This document shows, in pieces, positions 60,959 through 64,000 of a stretch of 64,000 nucleotides of DNA. The notes beneath the pieces are model-generated. The model had not been told where the DNA came from. It saw only the letters and a list, made by a program, of their open reading frames with translations, and did no database searches. The DNA comes from Stratiolaelaps scimitus (Eukaryota; Arthropoda; Arachnida; Mesostigmata; Laelapidae), in contig JABWDB010000021.1 of assembly GCA_019614645.1 (NCBI GenBank), positions 3,596,001 through 3,660,000 of the forward strand, written 5' to 3'. Position 1 is the first letter of the stretch. Every line of letters starts with the position of its first letter. Both the position numbers and the translations under genes were made by a program.

Positions 60959-63900
60959 TTGGTCACGTTAACAGTAAAACACCTCACTGTTTCTTTTCCG
61001 TGGCGTTTAGAAACAAGCACACGCAGGCACCGGTTGTCACGCGAGCTAATCGTCACCACTAGAACCGACGCTTCGAATCATTGAAATTGTTGCTGCTCTT
61101 TGATAATGCGGCTTGTCGAATGCCACATTGTTTGTTTATGACAATCGAGCACTTCGCAGAACTGCGACCCCGCTCGTCGGAGGCCAGCTTCGCTCTGAGG
61201 TTCCGTAAGAGGAGTCCATTTAGCTGTAGTCGGTCGATAACTCGATACGGCGTCGCTGAATAGCAACTAAGCATTCGGGTTGCAAGCTGCCGATTTCTAA
61301 ATGAGGTCCAACCCGACTCGACCTGCCCCTCCTTTTTCCCAGGGCACAGATCGTCAAATAAGTAGTCGACATCCCACGCGATGCGCGGAGGCGGAGAGAA
61401 CCAACTATATGTATATATGTATGTACATATAAGGAGTTTGGCCCGGAATCCGAGCCAGGTGTGCGCGCTCAGTTGGGACAAGGTCGTTACAACAGATGTC
61501 GTCTCACATCGTGATAACGATGGGCGTCTCTACATACGTCGATCCGCTCATACTGTCAACGAACATTTAACGTATATATATACTATTATGTGAGTTATGT
61601 GGAGAATAAACTATCTGTCGAACATAGACAGAGGGTTAGAAATAAAGTTCGGGCTCCAACGTTTCTGTGTCGGTTTCAGATTCTTCCTGCTTTTTTTCCG
61701 GTTTGACTCTCAGCTAACATTTATTGCTTTCGCATACTTCGTAAGACGGACACCCGAATTAAAATTTGGTGGGGATCCAACTCATGTCTGGACCTACGTG
61801 TCCTCCGGTTGTAAGGCGCCCAAAAATGCTTCATGTCACCGGGCTCGACTTATCCTTGCTGCTTACGAACAAGGGGTTCGAGTCTGTAGAAGGCCACTAC
61901 AGATAGTTTGAACAATGCCATTGAGACCACCCTCATCTATAATAATTCGATCTAGTATCTTATATATTGCCACGGGTCTCCAATTAGATTATAAGAACTA
62001 GCAAGAATTGTTTACGTCCAACGTATGCTTTAAGTTGAGGCATAGCAGAGTAGCTTTAATGCATAATCACACAAAAGTGGTTAATACAATACAGGGTATA
62101 AACGGGACACACAATTTTTACACAACGATTATCATTAGGTAGAGCATGGCAGGGCACGCGGCCTCTTCTGAAATGCCTGGCAGATATTTCATTCAAAATG
62201 GGTGGCGTCCCCGAACAAGCTGTGTAGTAGATAGATTTGCCAAACAAACCTGTTATTATCCTATAGTCAATACATAGTGAAAATATTTAGTTGATTGATT
62301 GCACTCGTAACCAGGACACCATAAAAGAATATCTAGCAACTCGCGTTCTAAACAAGTTGTATTTTTATTGATGTATATATATATATGTACACTTAAAGCT
62401 TAGCAAGTACATACGTTCCATAATTTCCTCCTCTCAAAAAAAAACTACATACGTTCGCTTCTTCGTTCATTGTTAAGTGGCCTACAATGTGGCCACTGAA
62501 GTGGAACCCTTGAACGTAGAAACTGCTGCATATTGCAACAGCCTCGATGTAACGACGATTTATAAACGGTCTTCAATCTTGCCCACAGTTTTTCTAATAG
62601 TTGAGGCGAAAGAGAACTTGAGTGTCTAAGTTGGAAGACCTGCCTCATACAAAGATCATGTGCAACAGCTTGAATATGGGTGTTCCCCGCGTATCTGATA
62701 ACACACCCATCCATCGAATGGCTCTTTCTGCAAATGAAATGGCGGCAGTGCGCTTGAACGACGATATTAGCATCATTAAAACACTAAGCAGAGCCACCAT
62801 AGTTAATTCGTGTTATGTCAACCGATATCCGAAGGCACTATTAGTATACGTCATATTTCTTTTTTTTATCAGACTTTAAATCGCAAGGTGTTCATCCTGT
62901 TGGCTGTCAATGTTAAGTGACGTCAAAAATGAGCTATAGGATTTTTCGGGTGTAAGTTGCAGCCAGTAGGGGCTATAATAACAGTTTTCGCCCACTCTTG
63001 CTTGGTGTTTCTTGATTTGACCACTCATTATGTTCCTGGAAATGATAATTGCACATTATTTCGCGCTATACACACACAGTTCACATTGAGTTCATGTCGA
63101 TCAGTTACACATTGATATTCCACTGTAAAATGCACATCAGGGTCAAAATTTACATATTCGACTTCACCGTCACGGGAAGAAGTTCGATGAAGTATTTATG
63201 CTCGTCTATTCGCTTGTGCTTAAACTGAGTCCCTCATTGCTTGTTCATTATGATAATACTATATGCTAAGCATTACTTTAATGTTATGACTCCTATAAAT
63301 GAATGAAATAAGAAGCCTTTGCCCATATTTACTACAAAGAAAATCTGGTCGCGATGGCACCTTCTCTGCCCGCGTAAATAACACAGTTATTTCTCGACGG
63401 CCTCCCCGTACCATGGGGCATTCATTCTACAAGGTGCTAATGCTGGCATCCTGCTTGAATAATTATAAAAAAAAAAACTAGAATTCATGCTGTACATCGA
63501 ATCTATTGCACCTTATATCGTTTGCTGATCACCCTACACTTTTTTCTAAAGTAAATTTCACGGCGGTAAATTTGTGAGGTATTTTTACTAGGTAACTCCG
63601 CAACCGGCTACAGCAATCAAGACATGTCCAAAGTGAATTGCAGCAATATCAAAAATCGCCACAAATTCACTAGAAACAAAACATTGCAAAATATTTGTTA
63701 TCATCTTTATTCCACATATCATGGGCAATATGTGGTTTCGTCACTTGTGCTTTCGTTGTAAAAAGAAACACCCTTCTACTTATTAATGAATCATCGATTA
63801 GATAGGGTGTGTATTTATCAGGTATATTCATCTATGGAGCATCTCTACTGCTATCCCTCAATACAATGGTCCACTCGAATTGCATACACTTTGTGGACTG

Positions 63901-64000
63901 CTAGCTATTTTCGATTTTACCTACATTGCCGATTGGTTTTTTGCTAATGAGTACATTTGTTCTCTGTTCATTAGCTTCTTTCGCATCCGGCAACTTCTTT
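60959..64000. other. right end, no secure gene
   Basis: Contains the 5' side of the repeat/esterase-fold gene. It is otherwise AT-rich with short (TA)n and A runs (for example 62370-62386 and 63469-63478). Open frames here are short and show no domain. Confidence 0.5.

Noticed and set aside
60084..60971. 295-codon plus-strand frame opposite the repeat/esterase gene, and further long frames in the same stretch
   Set aside because: They are shadows of the stop-free 90-bp minisatellite. The minus-strand 946-codon frame has the signal peptide and the recognisable esterase domain.
1..64000. CRISPR arrays, operons, prokaryotic defence systems or integrated virus
   Set aside because: No regularly spaced direct repeats with unique spacers, no tightly packed same-strand gene runs and no viral structural or replication genes were seen. 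The window is clearly eukaryotic.

Overview
This window is a piece of a eukaryotic nuclear genome. Its genes are split by many introns with GT-AG borders. It is rich in (TA)n and other microsatellites, carries a LINE fragment and has long stretches with no recognisable coding sequence. The proteins are animal types: kinesin-5, the ciliary GTPase RABL2, a PLD3-type phospholipase D and two type-B carboxylesterase-like proteins. The esterase-like pair suggests an arthropod. A mite or other chelicerate is my guess, but nothing in the window proves it.

Layout, left to right. At 1-16 kb there are CpG-rich and repeat-rich blocks with no secure gene. The exceptions are one candidate orphan exon at the left edge (minus strand, weakly like a cyclic-nucleotide phosphodiesterase) and a miRNA-like hairpin near 9.6 kb. 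A 3' fragment of a non-LTR retrotransposon lies at 15.2-15.95 kb (plus strand). RABL2 occupies 16.0-22.9 kb (minus strand); I rebuilt six coding exons, including a 30-nt micro-exon. A repeat-rich gap with one candidate exon covers 22.9-30.2 kb. A PLD3-like gene occupies 30.2-31.85 kb (minus strand) with both HKD motifs intact. A gene-poor spacer follows at 31.9-36.0 kb. Kinesin-5 (KIF11/Eg5/Klp61F type) occupies 36.0-43.2 kb (plus strand) and is complete in 13 exons, with BimC box and C-terminal KEN. Another spacer, with a possible tRNA-derived SINE, covers 43.2-49.1 kb. An esterase-like gene in three exons occupies 49.1-55.2 kb (minus strand). A spacer follows at 55.2-58.1 kb. A single-exon, 946-residue secreted protein occupies 58.1-60.96 kb (minus strand); it joins a Pro/Glu/Ser repeat stalk to an esterase fold. 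Nothing secure is seen in 61-64 kb.

The genes do not form an operon or an obvious pathway. RABL2 serves cilia, kinesin-5 builds the mitotic spindle, and PLD3-type enzymes are endolysosomal nucleases. The most distinctive item is the pair of neighbouring, same-strand esterase-fold proteins. Both have signal peptides and both have lost the catalytic serine (Gly at that place in each), together with the oxyanion-hole and acid/histidine signatures. They look like secreted pseudo-enzymes used for binding or adhesion rather than hydrolysis.
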